A stretch of DNA of 64,000 nt from contig DASXDT010000005.1 in the NCBI GenBank assembly GCA_036490475.1, positions 124,001-188,000 on the forward strand, read 5' to 3'. The position numbers were made by a program, and so were the translations under genes. The notes beneath the pieces are model-generated. The model had not been told where the DNA came from. It saw nothing but the letters and a program-made list of their open reading frames with translations, and made no database searches. The stretch's first letter is position 1, and every line of letters begins with the position of its first letter. Source of the stretch: Candidatus Tumulicola sp. GTDB taxonomy: Bacteria > Vulcanimicrobiota > Vulcanimicrobiia > Vulcanimicrobiales > Vulcanimicrobiaceae. This document shows positions 28,360 to 38,435 of this stretch, in pieces.

Positions 28360-30359
28360 TGTTACGACCGGACGCGCGTGCGGCAATCGCTCTCGCACTC
28401 GCGTTCACCGCGGGTTGCAGCGGCACTCCGGGCACGCCGAACGGCTCTGTCGTCGGATCTGGTGGCGGGCCGGTTACGCCGCCGACGGCGCTCGTGAATG
28501 TGTCGGTTGCGGTGACGGTCGCCGGCAACAACGGTGCTTCCCCCGGTTACGTTTCGTCTAAAACCGAGTCGCTCTCGATCGGCTTGGCGTCGGTGAACGG
28601 TGGTCCGGTATCCGGCGCCGGCACGTCGACCATCACCACAAGCATCAAATCGCCCGGCTGCAAACTGCGAGGTAAACAGCTGGTTTGCACCGGCAACGTT
28701 TCCGGATCGCCGGGCACCGACGTCTTCTCCGTAACGACCTACGACGGACCCAATGCAACCGGCGACGTTTTGTCCGTCGGCACGATGCAAGCATCGATCG
28801 GCAGTGGCGGCGGCAAGCTCTCGATTTCCGAGCAAAATTCGGGGCAAATCGACGGAATCGTTGCCAAACTCAAACTGGCGTTGGCCGAAAAGAACGGCAA
28901 ACGCGGTAAGGCGCTCACAGTTCCCGTTGCCCTGAACGCCTACGATGCCGCCGGTGCGATGATTAGCGGAAAAACGCCCTACGCGTATCCGATCGCGCTC
29001 ACGATCGAAGGCGATGCTACCGGCGCATATTCGCTGCACGCCGGCTCGCAATCGGGCGAGAGCGCGCAACTCGAAGATCCGGCCCAGCCGATTACGTTAC
29101 GTTACAACGGCGATACGAACGCATCGTCGATCACGCTGCAAGCCAGCGTTTCGGCTCCGCAACCGGTCAGTGCGACGGCGCCGTTCAACTTGCGCGGTAA
29201 CCCGCCGCCGCCGCCGGTCGGCACGATCTACGCCCTCAACCTCGGCAGCAACGACGGACAGGGCGCGACCGTTACGGAGTATTCCGGTAAAGCCGGCGGA
29301 AACGCCGCACCCGAGCGCACGCTGCAACTCGATGCGAAGCTATACGCGCGCAGCATCGCCGTCGACGCAACCGGAGATCTCTACGTCGGCTACTTCGATA
29401 CGACGATCGGCTTCAATCCCTCGAACGGTTCTCCCGACCAGAAGAACGTGGTGGCGATGTACGCCCCCGGCGCCAGCGGTTCGGCTCGGCCGACCGCGAC
29501 CCTGACCGCAGATAGCAGCAGTAAAACGTCGCTCTTCCCGCTCTACATGACGTTCGACACTGCGGGCGGTTTGGTTACGTACGGCGCGACCGACGTCGAT
29601 GCGAATACCGGCGATGCCGCCCTAACGTATGCGCCCGGAGCTACCGGTGCGGCGACGCCGCAGTCCGCCTGGAACTTTTCGTCGCCGTTGCTTTCGTACG
29701 CTGGTCCGACCGGGCTCGCGCTGGACGCTGCTGGTAGCTTCTACGTCGCAGGCGCGCTCAAAACGTCACTGGGACCGCAATACGGCGTGTTCGTCAATCT
29801 CGCGAGCAACGGGAATAACCCGCAGGCAAACCCATCTCGCACGATTCCGTGGGATACGAAAACGGAACTCACGCCGGGCGACACTACCAACGTCGGACTC
29901 GACAGCAGCGGCGAGATACTTGTCGCGAACTCGCTCGTGACGTTCGGCAGCGGTAGCACCCCGACGTGTCAGGGGCGCGCCAACGTGTATGCCGCGGGCG
30001 CATCCGGTGGCGACACCGACGTTCAGCCGCTGCGCATCGTGACGTTCCAAGGCATCGTCACGCAAAATGAAGCTTGCGTATCGCCGCGCAGCCCGCTGCA
30101 GCCGTTCTATCCGTCGATCGCGGTGTACGGCGCCAACGTGTACGCCGCCGACGACTTCAACAATCAACTGGCGGCGTATCCGGACGGACACAATGGCACT
30201 ATCAAGCCGTCGCTGACGATATCCGGCAGCGCTACCGGCCTCAACGCTCCGATTGCGATCGTCATCTCATCGCTTTCCGGCTCGGCCCCGGCCAAGCCGG
30301 TTACCGGCGTTTCACGCGCGCCGGCTCACTCGACATCCTCAGCTTCACGCACACGCTAG
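28359..30359 (+). CDS. large secreted beta-propeller-like lipoprotein
   Basis: 666 aa from the ATG at 28359 (TGATG overlap). Signal peptide with lipobox TAGCSG, an Ig-like N-terminal half (ALVNVSVAVTVAGNNG; a CKLRGKQLVC disulfide candidate), a PPPPP linker near residue 285 and a C-terminal half of repeated strands (IAVDATGDLYVGY, YAPGASGSARPTATL, YAPGATGAATPQSAW, GLALDAAGSFYVAG). The repeated YAPGA-SG motif is shared by propeller lipoproteins of related uncultivated bacteria in my recollection, but I cannot check that here. The ligand is unknown. Confidence 0.75.
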   Translation: MLRPDARAAIALALAFTAGCSGTPGTPNGSVVGSGGGPVTPPTALVNVSVAVTVAGNNGASPGYVSSKTESLSIGLASVNGGPVSGAGTSTITTSIKSPGCKLRGKQLVCTGNVSGSPGTDVFSVTTYDGPNATGDVLSVGTMQASIGSGGGKLSISEQNSGQIDGIVAKLKLALAEKNGKRGKALTVPVALNAYDAAGAMISGKTPYAYPIALTIEGDATGAYSLHAGSQSGESAQLEDPAQPITLRYNGDTNASSITLQASVSAPQPVSATAPFNLRGNPPPPPVGTIYALNLGSNDGQGATVTEYSGKAGGNAAPERTLQLDAKLYARSIAVDATGDLYVGYFDTTIGFNPSNGSPDQKNVVAMYAPGASGSARPTATLTADSSSKTSLFPLYMTFDTAGGLVTYGATDVDANTGDAALTYAPGATGAATPQSAWNFSSPLLSYAGPTGLALDAAGSFYVAGALKTSLGPQYGVFVNLASNGNNPQANPSRTIPWDTKTELTPGDTTNVGLDSSGEILVANSLVTFGSGSTPTCQGRANVYAAGASGGDTDVQPLRIVTFQGIVTQNEACVSPRSPLQPFYPSIAVYGANVYAADDFNNQLAAYPDGHNGTIKPSLTISGSATGLNAPIAIVISSLSGSAPAKPVTGVSRAPAHSTSSASRTR

Positions 30360-30377
30360 TACGAGGACATATTTGCA

Positions 30378-31826
30378 ATGAACAAGACCCTGGCCACGCT
30401 GGCCCTGGCAACCGTTCCGGCGCTGCTTCTCAGCGCTTGTAACGGCGGTGCCATGAGCCCCAGCGGCACCTCGGCGCTGCCCGCAACGACGCATGCCGTC
30501 GGCGGCCACGCTAAACCCAACGACAACGGCCCGCAAGATCTCCACGCGGGCGGCGCGACCTTCCCCGCTTACGCCTACAACCTGGCAAACCAGCCCGTGG
30601 GTAACTACGACCAGGCACAACAACCGCCCGGCCAAGGCTCGCTGTTTAACGCAGCGCCGACCACCGGAACGATCTACTACTGTCTGACCGGCTCGGGCAC
30701 CGGCCGTAAAGCGTTCGAAGGCGGCAGCGGCGATTCTGCAGCACCGCCCACCGGACCGTGCGCACCGCTCGGTGCGACGGCGACCGGCTTCGGCGGCCGC
30801 GTGGATCCGCTCGACTTCGTCGGCAGCGACGTCGCTATGCCGTCGACCGAATATCCGACCTATCAGCAGAATCGCGAAAGCGGCAGCCAGCAATGGGGCG
30901 AGCCGTTCGAGTTCCCGACGATCGGCGGACCGATCGTGTACGGCTACCGCTCTAAAGATTTCTCAACGTCGTCCAAGCTGAAATTCTCGGCGTGGACGTA
31001 TTGCGCGATCGCCAACGGAACGATTTCGAATTGGAACGACCCGGCCATCACCAACGACAACGGTGGCTCGGTGACCGGCGGCACGTCCCAACCGATCACG
31101 TTCTACTTCCGTTCGGATAGCAGCGGCACCAGCTTCCTCTACACCAACCATCTCAACACGGCGTGTAACAGCAAATGGCACAAACCGTACGACGCTGCAC
31201 CGTACGAAACGTCGGGACACAGTGCTGCTTGGACCTTCGGCGTTAACAGCACGTGGCCGGGACCAGGCTCGTCGAACGACCCGAACCCGAGCTTCATCGG
31301 CGAAAGCGGCAACCCGGGCGTGCTCGCCGCGGTCCAGTCCACGCCGTTCTCGACCGGTTACCTCGAAGGCGCCTACGCGAAATCGGCTAACCCGCCGGTC
31401 GCCCAAGCACTGCTGCAAAGCGGACAAAAGGGCCAGAAGGCGCTCTTCGTCGATCCGACCGACAAAGTGGCCGTTGCCAACGCATTGAAGAAAGTCACCG
31501 CCCAGTCGATCACCTACGGCGAAGGCAGCGACGGCGTCCCGCTCGGCACCAGCCGTCCGGAATGCGTCCTGTACATCGATCCGTCGCACTTCGTGACCCC
31601 GCCGAACCGTGCGTATCCGATCGTCGGCCTCAGCTACTTCCTGTTCTACGGACAGAACAACGGCGTCCACGTTGCCGACAAGAAGGCGCTGATCACGTTC
31701 ATGGAATCCGCACAAGCGAACAAGATCGTCAAGAAGCTCGAATACACGGCGCTCAACGCCTCGGTGCAGAATGCCGTCCTTACCGCGCTTAACGGATCGG
31801 GCAGCAAGTCTGCCTGCCTCCAGTAA
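30378..31826 (+). CDS. PstS-like phosphate-binding lipoprotein
   Basis: 482 aa with lipobox LLLSACNGG. The mature start GGATFPAYAYN matches the PstS/DING motif G-[AG]-T-F-P. Further PstS-type features are VGSDVAMPSTEY (phosphate-contacting serine region), FRSDSSGTSFLYTNHL and ESGNPGVLAAV. It is longer than ordinary PstS (~350 aa) through insertions of Ser/Gly-rich loops. No pstCAB genes are nearby, so it may serve the outer-membrane receptor or a distant ABC permease. It ends in a strong terminator at 31839-31883. Confidence 0.85.
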   Translation: MNKTLATLALATVPALLLSACNGGAMSPSGTSALPATTHAVGGHAKPNDNGPQDLHAGGATFPAYAYNLANQPVGNYDQAQQPPGQGSLFNAAPTTGTIYYCLTGSGTGRKAFEGGSGDSAAPPTGPCAPLGATATGFGGRVDPLDFVGSDVAMPSTEYPTYQQNRESGSQQWGEPFEFPTIGGPIVYGYRSKDFSTSSKLKFSAWTYCAIANGTISNWNDPAITNDNGGSVTGGTSQPITFYFRSDSSGTSFLYTNHLNTACNSKWHKPYDAAPYETSGHSAAWTFGVNSTWPGPGSSNDPNPSFIGESGNPGVLAAVQSTPFSTGYLEGAYAKSANPPVAQALLQSGQKGQKALFVDPTDKVAVANALKKVTAQSITYGEGSDGVPLGTSRPECVLYIDPSHFVTPPNRAYPIVGLSYFLFYGQNNGVHVADKKALITFMESAQANKIVKKLEYTALNASVQNAVLTALNGSGSKSACLQ

Positions 31827-31838
31827 GCTTGCACTCGA

Positions 31839-31883
31839 AGGCCTTCGCTCGCCGTACGCGACGAGCGAAGGCCTCTTCTCTTA
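31839..31883 (+). terminator. Rho-independent-type terminator after the PstS-like gene
   Basis: Perfect 13-bp inverted repeat AGGCCTTCGCTCG / CGAGCGAAGGCCT at 31839-31851 and 31862-31874, with a 10-base loop, followed by a pyrimidine-rich tail CTTCTCTT. It sits 13 bases after the stop of the PstS-like gene and before the next lipoprotein start. Confidence 0.85.
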
Positions 31884-31894
31884 AGGGCCACACC

Positions 31895-32659
31895 ATGCTC
31901 GCTCGAACCGGGTTGCTTCCATCGCTCGCGGCCGCCATCGTTCTGTTAGCGGGATGCGGCACTTCGAACGATTCTACGCCTTCGATTGCGGCCGCGCCGG
32001 GCAACGTGCAGGTTCGGTTCATCCAAGGATCCCCATCGCTCGAGGCGATCATCGGCGGACAGCCGACCGATCTCGGCCCGTCTACGTATCTCAGCGTCGA
32101 CGGCACGACCGTCGCATCGTCGTTTCTCTACGCGTATCTGACGCCGTTCGCCAACTATCATTCCGGCTCGCTGTCGCTCGAAGCGCTCGATAGTTCGGGC
32201 TACAAAGTCGGCCCGGTAAAAACGACTGCGCTCGCGGCCGGAAAAAGTTATACCGTCGCACTCGTCGGCACGTATCCAAACTACAAGGCGCTGGCATTCG
32301 AAGAGCCGGCGCCGCAATCGCGGGTAACCGTTTCGGCGTACGGCGCATCGCCCAGCGTACCCAACGCTGATTTCGGTTCGTTTGTGACGTCGGGCCAGCG
32401 CCAATACAAAAAACTCGGTAGCGTAACTTTGGGAGAAATCGCCACCACGAACGTCGGCACGCACGTGACGAATTTCGGCGCCTACATCGGACACGGAACG
32501 ATGCCTGTGGAACGCGGCGCGATCGCCGTAGAATCCGTCGACTCCTTCGATACCCGGGGCGTCCTGCCGTTCCACAACGCGACGCGCCTCTCATTATTTT
32601 TTCTCGACCCGAAGGGCGGTCAATCGCTCGGTCCGGTCCTAGGGAGCCTGGATCAGTGA
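31895..32659 (+). CDS. DUF4397-domain lipoprotein
   Basis: 254 aa from the ATG at 31895, with lipobox VLLAGCGTS. The mature part matches the DUF4397 pattern: VQVRFIQGSPSLEAIIGG at the start, then TYLSVDGTTVASS and AGKSYTVALVG, giving an immunoglobulin-like sandwich. DUF4397 proteins are secreted or surface-linked with unknown roles. A GTGA overlap couples it to the next lipoprotein. Confidence 0.8.
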   Translation: MLARTGLLPSLAAAIVLLAGCGTSNDSTPSIAAAPGNVQVRFIQGSPSLEAIIGGQPTDLGPSTYLSVDGTTVASSFLYAYLTPFANYHSGSLSLEALDSSGYKVGPVKTTALAAGKSYTVALVGTYPNYKALAFEEPAPQSRVTVSAYGASPSVPNADFGSFVTSGQRQYKKLGSVTLGEIATTNVGTHVTNFGAYIGHGTMPVERGAIAVESVDSFDTRGVLPFHNATRLSLFFLDPKGGQSLGPVLGSLDQ

Positions 32660-33738
32660 AACGTTCGTTCTGGTTGGTCGTCGCACTCGGTGCGCTGTAC
32701 GCCCTCTGGGCCTGCGGCGGCGCATCGCAAAACGGCCCGGTGCCAACGTCCTACACACCCGGCCCGGGCTCGACGCCAACGGCCGCGCCTAACGTCCTTT
32801 ACGTCGATCATCACGGAACGTTGTACCGGTATGGGCTTCCATTGCGAGCCGGGGAACGTCCGTCGCAAACGCTGGTCGAATCGCCTGGTTCGGCACTGAC
32901 ACCACAGCTTGCGGTCGATCCCTTCGGCACCATCGCGATCGCGACGGCGCAGTACGTGTACACGTTCGCCCCGCCGATCCAATCGTTCCAACCGAAACAC
33001 GCCAAGGTAAAGCTAAAACTAACGCCTGCCATAACCGAGATCGGGCCAGGCGGCGCCGATTTGGTCGACATCGAGTACGACCCGAACGATAACCTGTGGC
33101 TCCTCAACGATTTAGGCGGCGAAATCTCCGAACTCGCAGCGCCGATTCACGCGCACGCGGTTGCGGCGTTTGCCATTCCGTTCGGCGTCTCGGGAACCAA
33201 AGCGGCCGGTTTCACCGGCTTGATTCAGGCGCGCTTCGACGTCAGCGCAGCGTTGTACGTCTACGCAACTAACGCAGCCGCCAATCGCTCGCGTCTGTTC
33301 AAGATCTCGTTTCCGTATGCTAAACCACCGTCCGCCGTTGGAATCGATGTAGCCCAAGCAGACTTCGTGGACGCCAGTCAATACTTGCCGACGGACTCGA
33401 AGCCGAACTCGCTACTTCTCGGCCAATACAATGGCCTACTAGCATCTCCGGCGCCGAACCAACCGCCGCCGCCGCCATCCAACGTCTTGGCGCAGTTCCC
33501 CGAACCGTTCCCGCCGGGACAAGACTTCTTTCCGGAGTCGCACAACGACAGTATCGTCGGAGCGTTGATCGCCGACCCGCCGCGCGACATGTTTTATGCG
33601 TTGGATCGAAGCACCGGCCGTCTGGACGCGTATGCACTGCCGCTTCACAACGGAGCGACGCCCAAGTTCTCGATCGCCTGTCCCGGGGTTCCAGCCGATT
33701 GCGCCGGCCAAAGCGAGCATCTGTTCCTAGCGCCCTAA
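32656..33738 (+). CDS. lipoprotein, unknown function, beta-propeller-like
   Basis: 360 aa. GTG start overlapping the previous stop. Lipobox LWACGGAS at about residue 19. Strand repeats (NVLYVDHHGTLYRYGLPL, DLVDIEYDPNDNLWLLN, AALYVYATNAAANRSRLFKI, DMFYALDRSTGRLDAYAL) suggest a propeller. The stop at 33738 lies 5 bases from the converging clpX stop at 33744, so the operon ends head-on. Confidence 0.72.
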   Translation: MKRSFWLVVALGALYALWACGGASQNGPVPTSYTPGPGSTPTAAPNVLYVDHHGTLYRYGLPLRAGERPSQTLVESPGSALTPQLAVDPFGTIAIATAQYVYTFAPPIQSFQPKHAKVKLKLTPAITEIGPGGADLVDIEYDPNDNLWLLNDLGGEISELAAPIHAHAVAAFAIPFGVSGTKAAGFTGLIQARFDVSAALYVYATNAAANRSRLFKISFPYAKPPSAVGIDVAQADFVDASQYLPTDSKPNSLLLGQYNGLLASPAPNQPPPPPSNVLAQFPEPFPPGQDFFPESHNDSIVGALIADPPRDMFYALDRSTGRLDAYALPLHNGATPKFSIACPGVPADCAGQSEHLFLAP

Positions 33739-33743
33739 CGGGA

Positions 33744-35003
<1,260 letters not shown>

Positions 35004-35033
35004 CGTAGGAACGGGGGATCCTCCTTCGGCGCG

Positions 35034-35642
35034 CTAGGCCTGGCTCGGCAGACCCTGTCGGTCTTCGAGAATATGGTCGATTATCCCGTAATCCTTGGCC
35101 TCTGAGGGCGTCATGTAGTAGTCGCGGTCGATGTCGCGCAGCACTTGTTCGAGCGGCTTTTTGGTCGTCTCTTCATAGATCTGGGCGACCGTCTGGCGGG
35201 TCGCGATCAGATCGCGCGCTGCGATTTCGACGTCGGTGGCCTGGCCGCCGATCTGCGACACCCAGGGCTGATGGATCAGGATCTTCGTATGCGGCAGCGC
35301 ATACCGCTTGCCCGCCGCTCCGCCGGTTAACAAGATCGATCCCATCGAGGCAGCCATGCCCATACAGATGGTCGCAACATCGGGTTTGATGAAGCGCATA
35401 GCGTCGTACATCGCCAAGCCTGCGGTTACGCTACCGCCGGGGGAGTTGACGTACATATCGATATCTTTGTCCGGGTCTTCTTTTTCGAGGAAGAGTAGTT
35501 GCGCGATCACCAGGTTGGCTAGGTGGTCGTCGATCGCTCCGCCGACGAAGACGATGCGGTCTTTCAGCAAGCGCGAGTAGATATCGTAGGCGCGCTCGCC
35601 GCGAGCCGACTGCTCGACGACCATCGGCACCAAATGTCCCAT
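35034..35642 (-). CDS. clpP: ATP-dependent Clp protease proteolytic subunit ClpP
   Basis: 202 aa serine protease. The catalytic Ser is in [13 protein letters not shown], the His in [12 protein letters not shown], and the Asp in IAARDLIA; the N-terminal axial loop and the [19 protein letters not shown] region (oxyanion) are normal. Length is typical of ~200 aa. Follows tig and precedes clpX. Confidence 0.98.
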   Translation of the reverse strand: MGHLVPMVVEQSARGERAYDIYSRLLKDRIVFVGGAIDDHLANLVIAQLLFLEKEDPDKDIDMYVNSPGGSVTAGLAMYDAMRFIKPDVATICMGMAASMGSILLTGGAAGKRYALPHTKILIHQPWVSQIGGQATDVEIAARDLIATRQTVAQIYEETTKKPLEQVLRDIDRDYYMTPSEAKDYGIIDHILEDRQGLPSQA

Positions 35643-35712
35643 AAATTTACTTTCTCACGTTTCTCTTCGGACGATTGCACGGCGCCGCGGCAATGCGCGC
35701 CTGCTCCATAAA

Positions 35713-37026
35713 CTACGCGGGCGTTCCCGGGGTTTCGATTGCCGGCGCTGCGGGTCCGGCGCGGTCGATCAGATAGTCGAGCGTTTTGGTGCGCACGATC
35801 CCGTCCATCAACGCGACGACCGAGTTGCCTAATGCTTTGCGGACTTTCGCAACGGGCTGGCCGTATTGCCGCGACAGCGCCTCGAGTTCTTCGGCAAGGT
35901 CGGCAGGTGTCGCGACGATATTCTCCTGCTTGGCAATCTGCTCCACGAGCAGCGTACCCTTCACGCGCGATTCAGCTTCGGATCGTAACTGCACGCGCAA
36001 CTCATCTTCAGTTTGTCCCACACGCTCGAGATGTTGTGCGAACGAAATGCCGGACTGCGCCGCCGCGGCGGCAGCGTCTCCCATCAGCCGCTCGAGTTCG
36101 TTCTCGACCATTACTTCGGGCAACGGCACTTCGTGCGTCGCAACAAGCCGCTCGACGATCGCGCTTCCGGTCGCGCGCCGCGCGCGCGCATTCGATAGCG
36201 CTTCGAGCCGTTTGCGCACGTCGGCGCGCAGATCGTCTAACGGACGATCCGCCACGGCACGCGCGAACTCGTCGTCGATGGCCGGCACTTCAAGCGCCTT
36301 TACGTCGTGCAGCGTTACGGTGAAGTCGGCTTCCTTACCAGCCAAATCCGAGACGCTGTAGTCGGCCGGAAACGCGGCCGCAATTTGTTTGGTTTCGCCC
36401 GCTTTCATGCCGGCGATCCCGCTCGCAAATCCTGGAATAAAACGCCCTTCGGCCAGTTCGATAACCGAACCGGTCGCTGCTCCGCCTTCGAACGGATCGC
36501 CGTCGACGCGGCCCTCGTAATCCACCGTCACGACGTCGCCTAAATGCGCCGGGCGATCGGCCGGCACCAGCGTGCCTCGCTCGCGAGCTAGCGCTTGTAG
36601 GCTCCGCTCGATCTCGTCGTCGGTCACGGGCTCGGGCGTCGCCGCGACCGGCAATGCCGAGTACGGTTGTAGCGCGATCTCGGGACGCACGTGCACGGTC
36701 GCCTTGACGCGCGTCGGCCGTCCGTCGGTTTCTTCGACGATCTCGAGATGTGGATGTTCGACCGGATCGAGTTGATGCTCGCGCAGCGCGCGCGCGTATG
36801 CTTCCGGCACGACTTCGTCGACCGCTTGCGCGGTAACGGCGCCCGGGCCGTACGCCTGCTCGAACACCTTCCGCGGCGCCTTCCCTTGACGAAAGCCCGG
36901 CAGGCGAACATTTTTGGCGAGCTTGCGAAACGCGCGCTCCTCAGCTGCGGCCAGTTCGTCCGCGCTGATGGGAATGTCGAGCTCGACTTGCGTCGGCGCA
37001 AGGCGGTTGAGAGTCGAGGTGCTCAG
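35713..37026 (-). CDS. tig: trigger factor, probably with a CTG start
   Basis: Ribosome-bound chaperone and peptidyl-prolyl isomerase, about 437 aa. The N-terminal ribosome-binding motif is FRQGKAPRKVFE, followed by the FKBP-like domain (VTVDYEGRVDGDPFEGG, FIPGFASGIAGMKAGETKQI) and the C-terminal chaperone arms. The frame has no ATG, GTG or TTG between tRNA-Gly and the conserved N-terminus (STSTLNRLAPTQVELDI). The best start is a CTG at 37024-37026, 10 bases after a GGAG element. The open frame continues through the tRNA genes and is not coding there. Confidence 0.9.
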   Translation of the reverse strand: MSTSTLNRLAPTQVELDIPISADELAAAEERAFRKLAKNVRLPGFRQGKAPRKVFEQAYGPGAVTAQAVDEVVPEAYARALREHQLDPVEHPHLEIVEETDGRPTRVKATVHVRPEIALQPYSALPVAATPEPVTDDEIERSLQALARERGTLVPADRPAHLGDVVTVDYEGRVDGDPFEGGAATGSVIELAEGRFIPGFASGIAGMKAGETKQIAAAFPADYSVSDLAGKEADFTVTLHDVKALEVPAIDDEFARAVADRPLDDLRADVRKRLEALSNARARRATGSAIVERLVATHEVPLPEVMVENELERLMGDAAAAAAQSGISFAQHLERVGQTEDELRVQLRSEAESRVKGTLLVEQIAKQENIVATPADLAEELEALSRQYGQPVAKVRKALGNSVVALMDGIVRTKTLDYLIDRAGPAAPAIETPGTPA

Positions 37027-37067
37027 GGTGTATATGCTCCGAAGAGAGGGGGGGCAGTCTGTAAAAA

Positions 37068-37142
37068 TGGAGCGGAAGACGAGATTCGAACTCGCGACCC
37101 TCGCCTTGGCAAGGCGATGCTCTACCACTGAGCTACTTCCGC
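37068..37142 (-). tRNA. tRNA-Gly(GCC)
   Basis: 75 nt including an encoded CCA. Acceptor GCGGAAG/CTTCCGC, D-arm GCTC/GAGC, anticodon stem TCGCC with loop TTGCCAA giving anticodon GCC, and T-loop TTCGAAT. Confidence 0.95.
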
Positions 37143-37169
37143 GTCTGCCGCCGACGAACGGGAACGACG

Positions 37170-37251
37170 TGGGCACACAGAGACTCGAACTCTGACGGGT
37201 TGCCCCACTGGAACCTAAATCCAGCGCGTCTACCAGTTCCGCCACATGCCC
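37170..37251 (-). tRNA. tRNA-Leu(TAG)
   Basis: Acceptor GGGCATG/TGTGCCC with G-T pairs, anticodon stem CTGGA/TCCAG with loop TTTAGGT giving anticodon TAG, and a long variable arm as expected for leucine. No encoded CCA. Lies 27 bases before tRNA-Gly and upstream of tig on the same strand. Confidence 0.93.
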
Positions 37252-37422
37252 GGCACGCCCGTGTCCGGCGAACCCCGTCATATAGAACGTCCTCGTTTCA
37301 TTTCCTCTCACAATGAGAGCCGTTCACGCGTTTTCGAAAGCAAGTTAGGATGGCGATGCTTTGAGGTATAAGCTCGCCGCGTAGACTCGATTTTTCACAA
37401 CGCAATACAGAAAAGGTGCATC

Positions 37423-37623
37423 ATGACGACTATCGGACCGGACGATTCGCCGGAAACGACGCCCGGCGGCGCCGACGATCTGAGCCAAGACTTCACGCTG
37501 ACAGCCGGAGACGACGTCGACGACGATGATGACGACGACGACGACGACGATGACGACGCTGCCGACGACGATGTAGACGACGACGATGGCGGCGACGGGG
37601 CCAGCGAAGGCAATCCAGCCTAG
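37423..37623 (+). CDS. small poly-aspartate protein (66 aa)
   Basis: 66 aa with an Asp run at residues 33-45 and a second D-rich block to residue 56; about 40% of all residues are Asp or Glu. It has an AAAGGTG Shine-Dalgarno 6-8 bases before the ATG and a strong terminator just downstream, and the Asp run is encoded by mixed GAC/GAT codons, so a protein is more likely than a repeat artefact. No signal peptide or membrane segment. No function known; acidic mini-proteins can bind cations or basic proteins, but that is speculation. The opposite strand encodes a long Val/Ile-rich open frame that is a shadow of the Asp codons. Confidence 0.65.
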   Translation: MTTIGPDDSPETTPGGADDLSQDFTLTAGDDVDDDDDDDDDDDDDAADDDVDDDDGGDGASEGNPA

Positions 37624-37638
37624 CACCAATCCTAAGGG

Positions 37639-37669
37639 GAAGAGCCGGACCAGCATCCGGCTCTTTACT
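37639..37669 (+). terminator. terminator of the poly-Asp gene
   Basis: Perfect 10-bp inverted repeat AAGAGCCGGA / TCCGGCTCTT at 37640-37649 and 37656-37665 with a 6-base loop, then TACTTTTG. It sits 17 bases after the stop of the acidic ORF. Confidence 0.85.
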
Positions 37670-37837
37670 TTTGTCGCACCGAAAACGATTCACCGTCTAG
37701 CTAATCGAGGTCAGATGCGCCTGTAATCGCGGGCGTGTGCGGTCCCAAGTATCGCGATGAAATCGATGCGAACGTGATCGCGCTTAACCTGTTGCCGTTC
37801 GCAGTCATGCGACTGCTCGTCCCGACGTGCTCGTCAC

Positions 37838-37867
37838 AAAAAAAGCCCCGCAATTTCTTGCGAGACT
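37838..37867 (-). terminator. terminator after the Lys/Lys tRNA cluster
   Basis: On the minus strand: stem AGTCTCGCAA / TTGCGGGGCT with two G-T pairs, GAAA loop, then seven T. It lies 10 bases past the tRNA-Lys(CTT) 3' end, a textbook Rho-independent terminator. Confidence 0.9.
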
Positions 37868-37877
37868 TTTTGAGTTT

Positions 37878-37950
37878 TGCACCGCGAGGGACTTGAACCC
37901 CCAACCAAGTGATTAAGAGTCACCTGCTCTACCAATTGAGCTAGCGGTGC
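37878..37950 (-). tRNA. tRNA-Lys(CTT)
   Basis: 73 nt. Acceptor GCACCGC/GCGGTGC, anticodon stem GGTGA/TCACT, loop CTCTTAA giving anticodon CTT, T-loop TTCAAGT. CCA not encoded. Confidence 0.95.
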
Positions 37951-37958
37951 GAATGTGG

Positions 37959-38031
37959 TGCGCCCTCCGGGACTCGAACCCGGGACCAACGGCTTAAAAG
38001 GCCGCTGCTCTACCGACTGAGCTAAAGGCGC
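37959..38031 (-). tRNA. tRNA-Lys(TTT)
   Basis: 73 nt. Acceptor GCGCCTT/AGGGCGC, anticodon stem GCGGC/GCCGT, loop CTTTTAA giving anticodon TTT, T-loop TTCGAGT. CCA not encoded. Eight bases upstream of tRNA-Lys(CTT). Confidence 0.95.
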
Positions 38032-38150
38032 TCGCGCGGCTCAGGCCGTCCTATCGATACGCAGCATTTCGTTCCGCGTCCTGCCAAACGAAAGAGAACT
38101 CGCTGCAACGCAGCCATATCAAAAAAGACCTGGAATAAAGAGCGAGAGGT

Positions 38151-38228
38151 TGGGGTGACCGACGGGATCCGAACCCGCGACCTCCCGAGTCACAGTCGGG
38201 CGCTCTGACCAGCTGAGCTACGATCACC
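38151..38228 (-). tRNA. tRNA-His(GTG)
   Basis: Acceptor GTGATCG/CGGTCAC with the extra 5' G at position -1 facing C73, anticodon stem CCCGA/TCGGG with loop CTGTGAC giving anticodon GTG. An encoded CCA is present at 38151-38153. Confidence 0.95.
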
Positions 38229-38273
38229 ACACGAACACCGAGTCTAGCATACCCGGCGACGGACGTTGCAATT

Positions 38274-38347
<74 letters not shown>

Positions 38348-38350
38348 ATA

Positions 38351-38424
38351 TCGGGACGACAGGATTCGAACCTGCGACTTCTGCGTCCCAAACGCAGCGC
38401 TCTACCAAGCTGAGCTACGTCCCG
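38351..38424 (-). tRNA. tRNA-Pro(TGG)
   Basis: 74 nt. Acceptor CGGGACG/CGTCCCG, anticodon stem CTGCG/CGCAG with loop TTTGGGA giving anticodon TGG, T-loop TTCGAAT. CCA not encoded. First gene of the five-tRNA cluster in transcription order. Confidence 0.95.
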
Positions 38425-38435
38425 CTCCGCCCTAT

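Noticed and set aside
37345..37656. A long Val/Ile-rich open frame on the minus strand opposite the poly-Asp ORF.
   Set aside because: It is the antisense of GAC/GAT codons; it lacks an RBS and the terminator orientation supports the plus-strand gene.
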